The notes beneath the pieces are model-generated. The model was given only the letters and a program-made list of their open reading frames with translations, was not told where the DNA came from and searched no databases. Positions 10,254-20,177 of a stretch of 64,000 nucleotides of DNA are shown here, piece after piece. Position 1 is the stretch's first letter. Every line of letters begins with the position of its first letter. Both the position numbers and the translations under genes were made by a program. The stretch is taken from positions 1 to 64,000 of the forward strand of contig VGTH01000028.1 in NCBI GenBank assembly GCA_016874755.1, in the 5' to 3' direction. The stretch is from Deltaproteobacteria bacterium (GTDB lineage Bacteria; Desulfobacterota; Binatia; UBA9968).

Positions 10254-10956
10254 GGCGGGTTTCTCTTTCCACGCAGGCCGCCGCGATGGAAGAAAAGATT
10301 TTCAAACCATCGTCGCTGCCGAGGAGCTTGCTGCAAGCGTCCTCCGGATGAGGCATCAGACCAAAAACGTTGCGCTTTTCATTGCAGATGCCGGCGATGT
10401 TGTCGAGCGAGCCATTGGGATTGGCCGCCGCCGCCGGTTTGCCTTTGGCATCGACGTAGCGCAACAATACCTGGCGATTCTTCTGCAGCCGTTCGAGGGT
10501 CGCGCTATCGGCGAAATAGCAACCCTCGCCATGCTTGATGGGAATCTTCAGGAGCTGGCCCTTTTTCATTTCGCGACTAAACGGCGCGTCGGTTTCTTCG
10601 ACGCGCAAATGCACCGGCTCACAGATAAACTGCAGATTGCTGTTACGCACCAGCGCTCCGGGCAAGAGCCCCGATTCGCAAAGAATTTGAAAGCCGTTGC
10701 AGATCCCCAGGACCAATCCACCGCTTTGCGCAAATTTGACTACGCCGCCCATGATCGGCGAGAAACGCGCCATGGCGCCGCAGCGCAAATAATCGCCGTA
10801 GGAAAAGCCGCCGGGAAGCACCAGACAGTCGAAGCGGCCCGCCAACTCGTCCTTGTGCCAAAGAAACTGCACCTTCTGGCCCATCTCGTTTTTCAGACAG
10901 TCAAAGACGTCCTGATCGTCGCACGAGCCGGGAAAGACAATGACACCCCAACGCAT
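10246..10956 (-). CDS. purQ: Phosphoribosylformylglycinamidine synthase I (glutaminase)
   Basis: 236 residues, class I glutamine amidotransferase supplying ammonia to PurL. The N-terminus [16 protein letters not shown] is typical. The nucleophile elbow is [10 protein letters not shown] (Cys about residue 94) and the His-Glu pair is in [10 protein letters not shown] near the C-terminus. Placed between purS and purL, as in Gram-positive-type and many deltaproteobacterial pur operons. Confidence 0.96.
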   Translation of the reverse strand: MRWGVIVFPGSCDDQDVFDCLKNEMGQKVQFLWHKDELAGRFDCLVLPGGFSYGDYLRCGAMARFSPIMGGVVKFAQSGGLVLGICNGFQILCESGLLPGALVRNSNLQFICEPVHLRVEETDAPFSREMKKGQLLKIPIKHGEGCYFADSATLERLQKNRQVLLRYVDAKGKPAAAANPNGSLDNIAGICNEKRNVFGLMPHPEDACSKLLGSDDGLKIFSSIAAACVERETRHG

Positions 10957-11009
10957 AAACCAAACCTTTAGTTACGAGGCATGAGGCTTGAGTCTCTCAA
11001 ACCCGATGT

Positions 11010-11252
11010 TCATTCGTGAATCTCAAACCGATAGTCTTCAATCACCGGATTAGCCAAGAGCTTGTCGCACATCTCACGGACGCGGCTTTCAGCGCTGGCC
11101 CGCGAATCGGCATCGATTTCCAGCTCAAGATATTTTCCCACTCGCACGTCGCGGACTTCGACGTAGCTCATCGTGTGCAGTGAGCGCTCGATCGCTTTTC
11201 CCTGGGGATCGAGGACGCCGGTCTTGAGCGATATGAATATCTTAACACGCAT
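11010..11252 (-). CDS. purS: Phosphoribosylformylglycinamidine synthase, PurS subunit
   Basis: 80 residues, usual PurS length. MRVKIFISLKTGVLDPQGKA followed by a conserved helix (IERSLHTMSY) and VRVGKYLELEID match the family. PurS dimers bridge PurL and PurQ. It starts 25 bases after purB. The SAICAR synthetase gene purC, often found beside purS, is absent here. Confidence 0.95.
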   Translation of the reverse strand: MRVKIFISLKTGVLDPQGKAIERSLHTMSYVEVRDVRVGKYLELEIDADSRASAESRVREMCDKLLANPVIEDYRFEIHE

Positions 11253-11277
11253 AAGAGCAAACTTTCATAGGGCCGTC

Positions 11278-12570
11278 TTAGCGCAAAGCGCGCCGGAAAA
11301 TGAAGTCAACGTTGGCCAGGTGGTGCCTCACACCCCAAGCCGCTTCGATCTCCCTTGCCGACAGGTGCCGGCGAATCTCCGCATCGCCCAACAGCTCGCG
11401 CTTTAAGTCGCCCCCTTCGCGGCCGACTTTGAGCGCGTGGCGCTGCACCATGCGATAGGCCGCATCGCGGGCGATGCCCTTGTCAACCAGCGCCAAGAGA
11501 ATCTTCTCCGAATACACCGTGCCGCCGCTCTTCTCAAGATTGCGCCGCATGTTTTCCGGATAGACCACTAGATTGGCCAGCACGTGGGTCAAACGGCGCA
11601 GCATGAAATCGAGCGCAATGGTCGCGTCCGGCGCGATCACCCGCTCCACCGACGAGTGGCTGATATCGCGCTCATGCCACAGCGGCACGTTTTCCAGCGC
11701 CGCCAACGCATAGGAGCGCATCAAGCGCGCCATGCCGGCAACGTTCTCGGAGAGAATCGGATTGCGTTTGTGCGGCATCGCCGACGAGCCCTTCTGCCCC
11801 GCGGTAAAGGGCTCTTCCGCTTCTTGCACCTCGGTGCGCTGCAAGTGGCGCACCTCGACGGCAAATTTTTCCAGCGAGCTGGCGATCACGGCCAGCGTAG
11901 CGAAATAGCAGGCGTGGCGATCGCGCTGAATGATCTGATTGGACACCAGCGCGGGTCTCAAGCCAGCCTTGCGGCAAACGTAGGCTTCGACCTTGGGCGA
12001 TATCGACGCAAAGGTGCCCACCGCGCCGGAGATCTGCCCGACGCAGATATCTTCCGTGGCTCTTTCCAAGCGCGCCAAGTTGCGCGCCATCTCCTGATAC
12101 CAGAGCGCAAACTTAAGCCCGAAGGTAATCGGCTCGGCATGCACCCCGTGGGTGCGGCCGATTTGCACGGTCCATTTGTACTTGCAGGCTTGGCGGCGCA
12201 ACACCTTCATCAAGGCTTTGATATCGTCGACGAGAATCGCCGAAGCGTCTTTGAACTGCAGCGCCAGCGCCGTGTCCATGACATCGGACGAGGTCATGCC
12301 GACGTGTAAATAACGCGCATCATCGCCGATCGACTCCGCCACCGAGCTCAAAAACGCGATGATTTCATGCTTCACTTCGCGTTCGATCTCACGGATGCGT
12401 TTAACGTTGAACTTGGCCTTTTTGCGGATGCGCGCGATCGCCGCTTTCGGAACTTTGCCGAGCTGCGCCAAACCTTCGGCGGCTAGAATCTCGACTTCCA
12501 ACCACTTTTGAAAGCCGTTTTCCTCGGACCAAATGCGGCCCATCTCCGGTCTTGTATAGCGCTCAATCAT
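11278..12570 (-). CDS. purB: Adenylosuccinate lyase
   Basis: 430 residues from the ATG at 12570 (MIERYTRPEMGRIWSEENGF); the frame runs 24 codons further upstream, but that part reads as intergenic sequence. The fumarase/ASL superfamily signature GSSAMPHKRNPI is present, together with HVGMTSSDVMDTALALQ and QIGRTHGVHAEPITFG (catalytic His regions). The enzyme works twice in purine synthesis: SAICAR to AICAR and adenylosuccinate to AMP, each releasing fumarate. Confidence 0.97.
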   Translation of the reverse strand: MIERYTRPEMGRIWSEENGFQKWLEVEILAAEGLAQLGKVPKAAIARIRKKAKFNVKRIREIEREVKHEIIAFLSSVAESIGDDARYLHVGMTSSDVMDTALALQFKDASAILVDDIKALMKVLRRQACKYKWTVQIGRTHGVHAEPITFGLKFALWYQEMARNLARLERATEDICVGQISGAVGTFASISPKVEAYVCRKAGLRPALVSNQIIQRDRHACYFATLAVIASSLEKFAVEVRHLQRTEVQEAEEPFTAGQKGSSAMPHKRNPILSENVAGMARLMRSYALAALENVPLWHERDISHSSVERVIAPDATIALDFMLRRLTHVLANLVVYPENMRRNLEKSGGTVYSEKILLALVDKGIARDAAYRMVQRHALKVGREGGDLKRELLGDAEIRRHLSAREIEAAWGVRHHLANVDFIFRRALR

Positions 12571-12659
12571 TCGTCGCTCACGCTGTTCAAGGTTACGAGT
12601 TCGATGGCCTGCGCCCAAACCACGCTTCAACTCCAAACCCAAAACCCGGAACTCGAAAC

Positions 12660-13106
12660 CTATTTTTTATCGGTATGTCCAAACCCACCGTCCTGCCGCT
12701 CGGTCGACGGCAGCTCTGCCACTTCCAGCCATTCTGCTCGCGCCACCCGCTGCACGACCATCTGCGCAATGCGCTGGCCGCGCTCGATGGTGATCGGCGC
12801 GGTGCCGAGGTTGATGGCGATGATCTGAATTTCGCCGCGATAGTCGGAATCGATGGTCCCCGGCGTATTGACCATCGTAAAACCCTGCTTCAACGCCAAA
12901 CCGCTGCGCGGCCGAATCTGCGCTTCGAAGCCGATCGGCAAAGCGATCGCGATCCCGGTGGGAATCAACCTGCGCTCCATCGGACCGATCTCCATCGACG
13001 AATCGATGTCCGCGCACAGATCCATGCCGGCAGCGCCTTCGGTCATGTACTCCGGCAACACCGCAGACGGGCGCACCCGTTTGATTTGAATGCGTACTTG
13101 ATCCAC
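12660..13106 (-). CDS. dut: dUTP diphosphatase
   Basis: 148 residues, normal for the homotrimeric all-beta dUTPase. Motif 1 is AAGMDLCAD, motif 2 RPRSGLALK, motif 3 [11 protein letters not shown] (catalytic Asp and Tyr), motif 4 RGQRIAQMV and motif 5 RQDGGFGHT, slightly different from the usual RGxGGFGST arm. It hydrolyses dUTP to dUMP and pyrophosphate, keeping uracil out of DNA. Between the M16 protease and purB, on the same strand. Confidence 0.96.
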   Translation of the reverse strand: MDQVRIQIKRVRPSAVLPEYMTEGAAGMDLCADIDSSMEIGPMERRLIPTGIAIALPIGFEAQIRPRSGLALKQGFTMVNTPGTIDSDYRGEIQIIAINLGTAPITIERGQRIAQMVVQRVARAEWLEVAELPSTERQDGGFGHTDKK

Positions 13107-13130
13107 GAAACAAAAAACTAAAGGGAAACA

Positions 13131-13205
13131 TGCTTCGACGGCTCAGCATGGACGGATTTGTGCCTCCTCTCCGTTCGTCCTGAGCTTGTCGAAGGACTCC
13201 GAGAG
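13131..13205. repeat. inverted repeat, GCTTCGAC/GTCGAAG family, copy 1
   Basis: The left arm TGCTTCGACGGCTCAGCATG and the right arm CGTCCTGAGCTTGTCGAAGG are imperfect complements and flank a short centre. Fills the gap between dut and the M16 peptidase gene. Copies 2 and 3 are at 27136-27273 and 51205-51296. Confidence 0.8.
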
Positions 13206-13241
13206 GTCCGCAACCGTCCGTCAACACGCCCGTGTCGCGGA

Positions 13242-14513
13242 TCAGTGCTTCAAGGTGAAACTATCGAGTTTGAAATCTTTTTGGAAGTCGCCGAGCAGTG
13301 TTAGGGTCATGCCGCCGGAATGAAACAATTGGCGCGCCAGCTCGATAACATCTTCGCGCGAAACCGCGCGGATCTTTTGCACGATTTCATCAGTGGTAAC
13401 GTTCTTGCCAAAATAAATCTCGTTGCGCGCAATGTGGCTCATCCACGAATCGCTCGATTCCAAACCGAGCATCATACTGCCGACGAGTTGTCCCTGGGTG
13501 CGGCCGAGTTCGTCGGCCGAAATACCGCCCGCCGCCAACTTGTCCAACTCTTTCAAAATCAGATCGACAACCTCGTCCGTCGAATCCAAGCTCGTGCCGG
13601 CGTAAACGCCAAAATAACCGACGTCCTTGTACGATGACGCAAATGAATAAACCGAATAAGCTTTGCCGCGTTTCTCGCGGACTTCTTGGAACAAACGCGA
13701 GCTCATGCCGCCGCCGAGTAGAGTATTCAAGACGTAGCCGGCGTAGCGCTGCGGGTGGGTTTGCGAGATCGCCGCCATCCCCAAACAGAGATGAACCTGC
13801 TCGAGTTCTTTTGCATGGGGATAGAGCCCGCTGCCCATGCCAGGCAACCGGTCGCCGTCGAGCGCTGCAGCCGCACCGCGCTCATCACGCACCGAACCGA
13901 GGCGCGCCTGAATTTCTTTGACCAGCTCGTCATGGCGCAGATGGCCGGCCGCCGCGACTACGACGCGGCGCGGACGATATCGCTCTTTGAAGAAATTCAA
14001 GAAATCCTGCCGTTGAAAGCTCATCACTGTTTCAGCCCGGCCGCAGATCGGCCGCGCGATCGGATGATCGGTGAAGAAATCGACGTTGAAAAGATCGTGC
14101 ACGTAGTCGTCGGGCGTGTCCTCGGCCTGGGAGATTTCCTGGAGGATCACCGAGCGCTCGCGCTCGATCTCTTCGACGTCAAAATTCGAGTGCAGAAAAA
14201 TATCGGTTAATAAATCGAGCGCTAGCGGCAGATTCTCGTCGAGAACTTTGGCGTAGTAGCAAGTGTGTTCCTTGGCGGTGAAGGCATTCAACACCCCGCC
14301 CACCGCGTCCATCTCTTCGGCGATCTGTGCGGCGGTACGCCGCTCGGTGCCCTTGAAGAGCAAGTGTTCGATGAAATGGGAAATGCCGTTCTGCGCTTGG
14401 GACTCGTGGCGTGAGCCGCTCTCGACCCAGATGCCGAGACTCACCGAGCGATGATCGCTCATCTCATGGGAGACAACCCGGATGCCGTTATCGAGGACGC
14501 TTTTGCAAAACAT
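13242..14513 (-). CDS. Zinc protease, M16 (pitrilysin/processing peptidase-like) family
   Basis: 423 residues, single-chain M16B-type enzyme. The inverted zinc motif HFIEHLLFKGT (HxxEH, residues about 46-50) is followed by the distal Glu region ERERSVILQEI. The C-terminal half has the second, inactive M16 domain (HLCLGMAAISQTHPQRYAGY and GGGMSSRLFQEVREKRG). No signal peptide, so it acts in the cytoplasm. The position directly downstream of pnp and upstream of dut is a conserved order in deltaproteobacteria-type genomes. Confidence 0.94.
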   Translation of the reverse strand: MFCKSVLDNGIRVVSHEMSDHRSVSLGIWVESGSRHESQAQNGISHFIEHLLFKGTERRTAAQIAEEMDAVGGVLNAFTAKEHTCYYAKVLDENLPLALDLLTDIFLHSNFDVEEIERERSVILQEISQAEDTPDDYVHDLFNVDFFTDHPIARPICGRAETVMSFQRQDFLNFFKERYRPRRVVVAAAGHLRHDELVKEIQARLGSVRDERGAAAALDGDRLPGMGSGLYPHAKELEQVHLCLGMAAISQTHPQRYAGYVLNTLLGGGMSSRLFQEVREKRGKAYSVYSFASSYKDVGYFGVYAGTSLDSTDEVVDLILKELDKLAAGGISADELGRTQGQLVGSMMLGLESSDSWMSHIARNEIYFGKNVTTDEIVQKIRAVSREDVIELARQLFHSGGMTLTLLGDFQKDFKLDSFTLKH

Positions 14514-14527
14514 TGATGAATTCTAAA

Positions 14528-14620
14528 CTCACCACGAAGGCACGACGAACCCAAAGGTAAGAATAATAAGGATATAAACTCTTTTCTGAACTTCGTGACC
14601 TTCGTGTCTTCGCGGTGAAT
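14528..14620. repeat. CACGAAG-type inverted repeat, copy 1
   Basis: The left arm (CACCACGAAGGCACGACGAA) and the right arm (CTTCGTGACCTTCGTGTCTT then CGCGGTGAA) are imperfect complements around an AT-rich centre. Sits between pnp and the M16 gene. Five further copies occur in the window. Confidence 0.8.
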
Positions 14621-14632
14621 ATTTTCTCCAAA

Positions 14633-16729
14633 TTAGTTGACGCCCTCGCCGGTCTCGGCCATCGCCTCCTTGCGGCTTAAGCGGATCTTGCCCTGCTTGT
14701 CGACTTCCAGAACTTTGACCATCACCTCATCGCCCTCTTTCAGCACATCGGTGACTTTGCGGATGCGCTCATTGGCGATCTGCGAGATATGCAAGAGGCC
14801 GTCGGTTCCCGGGAAAATTTCGACAAATGCGCCGAACTCGACGATCTTGCGCACGGTGCCCCGGTAGATCTTGCCGACTTCGGCCTCGGCCGCGATGGAC
14901 TGCACCATTTCGATGGCTTTTTTCGACGCCGCTTCGTCGCTCGACGCAATCGTCACGGTGCCATCGTCTTCAACGTCGATCTTGACGCCGGTGGCTTCGA
15001 TGATGCCGCGGATGACTTTGCCGCCGGGGCCGATAATCTCGCGGATCTTGTCGGGTTTGACGCGTAGCGTGATGATGCGCGGCGCATGGCCGGAGACATT
15101 GGAGCGCCCGGCCGAGATCGTCTGGTTCATGATGCCGAGAATGTGCATGCGCCCCTCTTTGGCCTGGTTTAAAGCTTGGCGCATGATTTCGCGGTTGACG
15201 CCGCTGATCTTGATATCCATCTGCAGCGAGGTGACGCCATCGGCGGTGCCAGCAACTTTGAAGTCCATGTCGCCCAAGTGATCCTCGTCGCCGAGAATAT
15301 CGGATAGCACACGAACGGCCTCACCCTCTTTTATCAGGCCCATGGCGATACCGGCCACAGGTGCAACAACCGGCACGCCGGCGTCCATCAGCGACAACGA
15401 GCCGCCGCAGACGCTCGCCATCGAGGTCGAACCGTTGGATTCGAGAATCTCGGAAACGATTCTGATGGTATAGGGAAAATCTTCTTCCGGCGGCAACACC
15501 GGTACCAGCGCCCGTTCGGCCAGATTGCCGTGGCCGATTTCGCGCCGGCCGGGCCCACGCAAGAATTTAACTTCGCCGACGCTAAATGGCGGGAAGTTGT
15601 AGTGCATCATGAATTTCTTGAAGTGCTCACCCAAGAGCGCGTCGACGCGCTGTTCATCGGAGGCGGTGCCCAGCGTGGCGACCACCAGCGCTTGGGTCTC
15701 GCCGCGGGTAAACAGCGCCGAGCCGTGGGTGCGCGGCAACACCTCGACTTCGCAGGTAATCGGCCGGATGTCCTTCAGCCCGCGCCCGTCGATGCGCTTT
15801 TCCTTTTGGATAACCAGCCCTCTGAAGGTGTTGCGCTTGAGCTCCTCAAAGGCGCCCTTGATGTCCTTGCTCTTTTCCGGAAACTCGCTCGCGGCCATCG
15901 GCACTACTTCACTTTTTACTTCGGCGATGCGTTTATAACGTTCGAGTTTTTCGGGGATCTCTAGAGCCGCCTTGAGTTTTGCCGAGGCCAGCTCTTCAAC
16001 TCGGCGGACAACGCCGTGGTCGAGCTCAGCCAACGGCACGACTCGCTTCGGCTTACCCAGGGTGGCACGCAACTCCTCCTGCAAATCGAGCAGCGGCTGA
16101 ATCGCTTGATGGCCGGCAAACAGCGCTTCTAAGATTTCATCCTCGGGGACGATGCGCGCGCCGCCCTCGACCATTACAATCGCGTCGCGGCTGCCCGAAA
16201 GAAATATATCGGTGTCGCTTTCTTCGAGGGCGCTTTGGGTTGGGTTCATGACCCATTTGCCGCCAATGCGGCCGATGCGCACCCCAGCAAGCGGCCCATT
16301 AAACGGAATATCCGAAACATGCAGGGCCACGGAGGTTCCCAACATGGCGACTATATCTGGATCGTTCTCACGATCGGCGGAAAGCACCGTAGCGATGACT
16401 TGGGTCTCGCAGCGCAGCCCTTCGGCAAACAGCGGCCGAATCGACCGATCAATTAGGCGGCAGGTCAGAATTTCTTTTTCCGACGGCCGTCCCTCACGCT
16501 TGAAGAAACCGCCTGGGATCTTCCCCGCGGCGAAGGTTTTCTCTTGATAATCAACAGTTAACGGGAAGAAATCGGTATCGAGCTTGAGCTCTTTGGCCGC
16601 CACCGCGGTAACCAGCACGACGGTTTCACCGTACTGCACTAGCGCGGCGCCATCGGCTTGCTTGGCGAGCTTGCCGACTTCAACGGATAGAGGTCGGCCG
16701 TGAAAATCTAATTCCACTCTCTTCATCAT
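14633..16729 (-). CDS. pnp: Polyribonucleotide nucleotidyltransferase (PNPase)
   Basis: 698 residues, full length. Two RNase PH-like domains ([15 protein letters not shown] and the [20 protein letters not shown] active-site region) are linked by an all-helical domain. A KH domain (about 560-615, [20 protein letters not shown] with GxxG) and an S1 domain (about 622-692, [20 protein letters not shown] and GLLHISQI) follow. It degrades RNA 3' to 5' by phosphorolysis in the degradosome. Downstream of rpsO, the classic gene order, where expression is usually self-controlled through the leader; the hairpin at 16790-16817 may take part. Confidence 0.97.
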   Translation of the reverse strand: MMKRVELDFHGRPLSVEVGKLAKQADGAALVQYGETVVLVTAVAAKELKLDTDFFPLTVDYQEKTFAAGKIPGGFFKREGRPSEKEILTCRLIDRSIRPLFAEGLRCETQVIATVLSADRENDPDIVAMLGTSVALHVSDIPFNGPLAGVRIGRIGGKWVMNPTQSALEESDTDIFLSGSRDAIVMVEGGARIVPEDEILEALFAGHQAIQPLLDLQEELRATLGKPKRVVPLAELDHGVVRRVEELASAKLKAALEIPEKLERYKRIAEVKSEVVPMAASEFPEKSKDIKGAFEELKRNTFRGLVIQKEKRIDGRGLKDIRPITCEVEVLPRTHGSALFTRGETQALVVATLGTASDEQRVDALLGEHFKKFMMHYNFPPFSVGEVKFLRGPGRREIGHGNLAERALVPVLPPEEDFPYTIRIVSEILESNGSTSMASVCGGSLSLMDAGVPVVAPVAGIAMGLIKEGEAVRVLSDILGDEDHLGDMDFKVAGTADGVTSLQMDIKISGVNREIMRQALNQAKEGRMHILGIMNQTISAGRSNVSGHAPRIITLRVKPDKIREIIGPGGKVIRGIIEATGVKIDVEDDGTVTIASSDEAASKKAIEMVQSIAAEAEVGKIYRGTVRKIVEFGAFVEIFPGTDGLLHISQIANERIRKVTDVLKEGDEVMVKVLEVDKQGKIRLSRKEAMAETGEGVN

Positions 16730-16789
16730 ATGTGTAGGCCCTTTGAATGCTGAACGGAATAACGGAGGCGAATGCGGCGGGAGCGCTGT

Positions 16790-16817
16790 CTTGGAATAAC
16801 TATTTCCTTATCCCAAG
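16790..16817 (-). promoter_or_regulatory. hairpin at the rpsO stop codon, rpsO-pnp junction
   Basis: In minus-strand RNA, CUUGGGAUAA pairs with UUAUUCCAAG (10 pairs, one wobble). The rpsO stop codon lies at the edge of or in the loop. No U-run follows, so it is not a plain terminator. Known rpsO-pnp junctions carry RNase-processed hairpins; this one is a candidate for the same role. Confidence 0.5.
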
Positions 16818-17069
16818 GCGACCGATCAGGCTTTGATATCTCGCGAAATCATTATTCTTGAGATAATCCAAAAGCCTGCGTCTTTGCCCGACGAGCTTCA
16901 GAAGACCACGGCGGGAGTGGTGATCTTTCAGATGGATTTTGAAGTGCTCGGTGAGATGTTCGATTCTCTGGCTGAGCAGGGCGACCTGCACTTCAGGGGA
17001 GCCGGTGTCGGTCTGATGCAGCCTATAACCCTCGACGACTCCGCGCTTTTCTTGCTGAGCGATTGCCAT
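16800..17069 (-). CDS. rpsO: 30S ribosomal protein S15
   Basis: 89 residues, the standard S15 length. [20 protein letters not shown] and [19 protein letters not shown] are the conserved rRNA-binding blocks, ending [11 protein letters not shown]15 binds the central domain of 16S rRNA early in assembly of the small subunit. First gene of the large minus-strand block, with its own promoter-like sequence upstream. Confidence 0.97.
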   Translation of the reverse strand: MAIAQQEKRGVVEGYRLHQTDTGSPEVQVALLSQRIEHLTEHFKIHLKDHHSRRGLLKLVGQRRRLLDYLKNNDFARYQSLIGRLGIRK

Positions 17070-17112
17070 GATTAATCCGCTCTTCTTCTCTCTTTCGTTT
17101 TAGTTGCTCAGA

Positions 17113-17141
17113 TTTTTAACATACTACCAAGGGGTTGTAAA
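17113..17141 (-). promoter_or_regulatory. promoter for rpsO-pnp block
   Basis: Minus strand TTTACA (17141-17136) and TAAAAA (17118-17113) have a 17-base spacer. They lie about 45 bases before the rpsO ATG, in an otherwise AT-richer gap. Confidence 0.55.
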
Positions 17142-17327
17142 GCTGCCCAAAAAAAGACGGCTATGCCAGCAACTTTCGCAGCGTTGCGAATTGCACCACA
17201 TGCCAGCGTCGCAGCGCGGCTCTGTTCCCTTCACTCCGGACGCTCTTGCGTGAACATTCGATCGAGCTTCTATGTTCCATTTGGAATCTGGAATCTGTAA
17301 TTTGAAATCCTGAGCCAAGCGAAGACG

Positions 17328-18197
17328 ATGCGCACTGTCCCCTACGATTCGAGCCGCACCGCGCTCTACCGTCCCAGCGCCGCGGCGCCGATGCTCCGTG
17401 CCGGCCCATGTAGCGACGAGCTATTGTGCGCGGAAGCCTCGCGCTTGGTCTACAAACGGTTCGAAAGCAGTGCCATGGCGGCCCAGGAAATCCGGCTGAT
17501 GTTCCGCTCGCTCGGCTTCGACCAAATGGAATTCTTTGACTGCGCCGGCTCGCAGGCCTTCGCCGCCGCCCATCCGGCCGCCACGCTGATCTGCTTTCGC
17601 GGCACGACGCGCTCTCTGAACGACATCGTCACCGACCTGAAAATTTGGCCAAGGCAGTGGCCCCTTGGCGGCCGGGCCCACGCCGGCTTTTGCACTGCTT
17701 TCAATCGCTTGTGCGCGGCCCTAGATCACTGGCTGATCGATCACCCGGGCCGCAGGTTGTTAACCGGTCACAGCCTCGGCGGCGCTTTGGCGACCTTGGC
17801 GGCCAGCGTCTACAAGCCGGCGCGGCTCATCACCTTTGGCACGCCGCGGGTCGGTGACGGCGATTTCTGCGCGGCCCTGGAGGGCGTGGAATGGCTGCGC
17901 TACGTCGATTGCTGCGATCTGGTCGCGCGCGTGCCACCCGAGCTGTTGGGATTTTGTCACCGCGGCGAGCTTCGCTACATCGATCGCCACGGCGCTATAC
18001 ATAGCGATCCGCCGGTCGATTTTATCAAAGAGGACAGCCGCCTTGGGCGCAGTGAATACCGGCGCGAAGAGGCTCCGCGCCCTGGCGCGGTAAAGCTGCG
18101 CGATTTGGCGGATCACGCGCCGGCCAATTACATTTATCCGGTGTCGGCGTTGGATACGTTCCAGTCGGCTGATCGCCGCGCGAGCCACGGTCTCTGA
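17328..18197 (+). CDS. Class 3 lipase-family hydrolase
   Basis: 289 residues, alpha/beta hydrolase of the fungal lipase (class 3) type. Catalytic Ser149 sits in LLTGHSLGGALATLAA. The oxyanion region is ICFRGTTRSLNDIVTDLK. An Asp in CCDLVARVPPE and a His in DLADHAPANYI complete the likely triad. No signal peptide, so it is probably intracellular or peripheral. Substrate unknown (lipid ester or other). Followed at 48 bases by the metallophosphoesterase gene. Confidence 0.88.
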   Translation: MRTVPYDSSRTALYRPSAAAPMLRAGPCSDELLCAEASRLVYKRFESSAMAAQEIRLMFRSLGFDQMEFFDCAGSQAFAAAHPAATLICFRGTTRSLNDIVTDLKIWPRQWPLGGRAHAGFCTAFNRLCAALDHWLIDHPGRRLLTGHSLGGALATLAASVYKPARLITFGTPRVGDGDFCAALEGVEWLRYVDCCDLVARVPPELLGFCHRGELRYIDRHGAIHSDPPVDFIKEDSRLGRSEYRREEAPRPGAVKLRDLADHAPANYIYPVSALDTFQSADRRASHGL

Positions 18198-18244
18198 TTT
18201 TACTTGGCTACTCCCTCGGATCAACGTGCCCTTGAGAACACTCC

Positions 18245-19165
18245 ATGCAGCGCCGCCAACTTCCCCCAGCACACCCGATAACCGGTCAAGAGCGGCGCCG
18301 CATCGATCCCAATCGCGGGGTGATCAAAGTCGTTGAACGCAATTTGGACATCTTCGTTTCGCGCTTTCTCTTCCCTCATCTTGCGCGCCTGTGGAACCCC
18401 TATAGCTGGCAACTGGAGCGGCGCTTCACGCTTTCGCAGACCCAGATTGCACCGGCCGGTTGGCCGAAGACTGTCGCGCCGCTGCGGCTGCTTTTGCTGA
18501 CCGATATTCACGCCGGTATCTTTCTGCAACCCCAAACCTTTGCCAGGATCATTCATAAACTCATGGAGCTTGAGCCCCACCTGGTCGCCCTGGGCGGCGA
18601 TCTAGTCTCGGGCAATTCAAACGAGGCAAAGCCGATCCTCGGTGCCATGAAACCCCTCACCGCAGCGCCCCTGGGCGCCTGGTTCTGTTTCGGCAACCAT
18701 GATTATTTCAGCGCCACACCGGAGATCATCGAGCACGATCTAAACGCGATCGGCATTCGCGCTTTGTGCAATGACGCGGTTCGCATAAACCATGGCGCCG
18801 GTAGCTTTGTCCTCGGCGGCATCGACGATCTGATCCTTGGTAAACCGAACTGGCCGCAACTGTGCACCCGCCACGGCGAGCCGCATCTCTTGCTCGCCCA
18901 CAACCCGGATCACTTCTACCAGGCGATCGTTCACAACGTGCCGCTGACGCTTTCGGGCCACACCCACGGCGGCCAGATTCGTTTACCGAACGGCCCGCCC
19001 CTGATCCGCCAGAGCCGCTACTGCCTCGACGAAGGCATGTACTCGTTTGAAAATTCGCTCTTGGTAGTCTCGCGCGGCCTCGGCAGCGTTCTCCTACCCT
19101 GGCGCTGGGGCGCCGACCCGGAAGCAATCCTGATCGAGATCACGCCGCCGAGGGGCGATTCGTGA
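18245..19165 (+). CDS. Metallophosphoesterase (YkuE/YaeI-like)
   Basis: 306 residues. Calcineurin-like metal-binding blocks in order: LLLLTDIHAG (DxH), ALGGDLVSG (GGDL), FCFGNHDYF (GNHD), LLLAHNPDHF (H) and LTLSGHTHGGQIRLP (GHTHGGQ), a complete set. GHTHGGQ..LP is typical of YkuE/YaeI-type phosphodiesterases acting on lipid-linked substrates; most members have an N-terminal membrane anchor, which is not obvious here (the first 75 residues are basic and aromatic). The last residues (RGDS) and the stop codon are encoded within a short palindromic repeat. Confidence 0.88.
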   Translation: MQRRQLPPAHPITGQERRRIDPNRGVIKVVERNLDIFVSRFLFPHLARLWNPYSWQLERRFTLSQTQIAPAGWPKTVAPLRLLLLTDIHAGIFLQPQTFARIIHKLMELEPHLVALGGDLVSGNSNEAKPILGAMKPLTAAPLGAWFCFGNHDYFSATPEIIEHDLNAIGIRALCNDAVRINHGAGSFVLGGIDDLILGKPNWPQLCTRHGEPHLLLAHNPDHFYQAIVHNVPLTLSGHTHGGQIRLPNGPPLIRQSRYCLDEGMYSFENSLLVVSRGLGSVLLPWRWGADPEAILIEITPPRGDS

Positions 19166-19174
19166 ATCGCCCCT
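19151..19174. repeat. palindrome overlapping a gene end
   Basis: AGGGGCGATTC and its complement GAATCGCCCCT are separated by two bases. It supplies the stop codon of the metallophosphoesterase gene (TGA at 19163-19165). Confidence 0.75.
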
Positions 19175-19222
19175 ACAAAATTTGCGCGTGCCTCTGCGCG
19201 AGAAATTCTGAATCCGGTTCGT

Positions 19223-20029
19223 TTAAACGGAAAGAAACTCGCGGATCGCCTTGTGCGCCGCCTCCGGCTCGACGAAGAAGTAGTTGTGCTTTTGCTTGGG
19301 AATCATAACGAACTTGGCATTGGGAATGCCTTTGGCAAGAATGTCCGAAGAAGTCCGATGGCTCATCGCCGATTTCGGATCGCCCTCGGCTTCACCGACC
19401 AACACCAGCGTCCGGACTTTTATATCCTTCAAGCGTGCGCTCGTGTCATGACCTTGGCGGCCAATCACATGGCGCAGATAAAATTCCACCGAGCCAATAT
19501 TTTCCAACCGGCGCCGAAAGAACTCTTCGATGCGCTCGGGATATTTTTTCTGCATCTCTTCGGTGAAGCCAACTTCGATGGTGTGCTGCCGGACGTATTT
19601 TTCATAGCCCCACTCGATCATCTCTTGGCACATGAGCAGCGGCAAACCCGGCTGCCCGGGAAACGATGCGCCGCTCGATGCCAGAATCAATTTTTTCACC
19701 CGCGCAGCATATTCCAGAGCGATCAACTGCGCCACCCGCCCGCCCATGGAATGGCCAAGCACCGTTGTCTGGTCAATCTTCAAATGATCGAGCACCGCCA
19801 CCGCATCGTCGCAGAACATCCGCGTCGAATAATCGATCGACGGCCGGCTCGACCTTCCCGTGCCGCGATAATCGAACGTAATCACCCGATGGTCTTTGGA
19901 AAATTCCGGCACCTGGAAAATCTTCCAGATCTCACCGGAGGCCGCAGTCTCGCTGCAAAATAGAAACGCTGGCCCTTGGCCCTGTTCTTCGTAATAGATG
20001 TCGGCGTCTTTGACTTTTGCGGTTGGCAT
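19223..20029 (-). CDS. Alpha/beta hydrolase, paralogue A
   Basis: 268 residues, cytoplasmic. Core motifs: FLFCSETAASGEIWK near the oxyanion strand, FDYRGTGRSSRPS, nucleophile elbow VLGHSMGGRVAQL (Ser), and a C-terminal His in QKHNYFFVEPEAAH. The acid residue region reads LVLVGEAEGDP. It is about the same length as, and clearly related to, the next gene (20174-20980), so the pair is a tandem duplication. Possible roles are hydrolysis of esters or of ring-cleavage products (meta-cleavage or 3-oxoadipate enol-lactone type), but no specific signature decides this. Confidence 0.87.
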   Translation of the reverse strand: MPTAKVKDADIYYEEQGQGPAFLFCSETAASGEIWKIFQVPEFSKDHRVITFDYRGTGRSSRPSIDYSTRMFCDDAVAVLDHLKIDQTTVLGHSMGGRVAQLIALEYAARVKKLILASSGASFPGQPGLPLLMCQEMIEWGYEKYVRQHTIEVGFTEEMQKKYPERIEEFFRRRLENIGSVEFYLRHVIGRQGHDTSARLKDIKVRTLVLVGEAEGDPKSAMSHRTSSDILAKGIPNAKFVMIPKQKHNYFFVEPEAAHKAIREFLSV

Positions 20030-20150
20030 CTCGTCTCCTGTGACGTCAGGCGGGCGCGATAAATCGCGCCCCTAAGCGGGATTACATTTGTGCTTTTTGC
20101 GCCTTTTGCGGTTAATTCTCCGATTCCGAAACCTCTGCGTTCTCTGCACG

Positions 20151-20177
20151 AACGGGCGACCCGCCGGTCGCCCCTAC
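20151..20177. repeat. GGGCGACC/GGTCGCCC palindrome overlapping a gene end
   Basis: Short inverted repeat GGGCGACC with GGTCGCCC. The stop codon of the upstream-reading hydrolase gene (20174-20176) lies in its right edge. Confidence 0.6.

Noticed and set aside
14528-14620. CRISPR array from CACGAAG repeats
   Set aside because: The units are inverted, not direct, have no regular spacers, and no cas genes are present.
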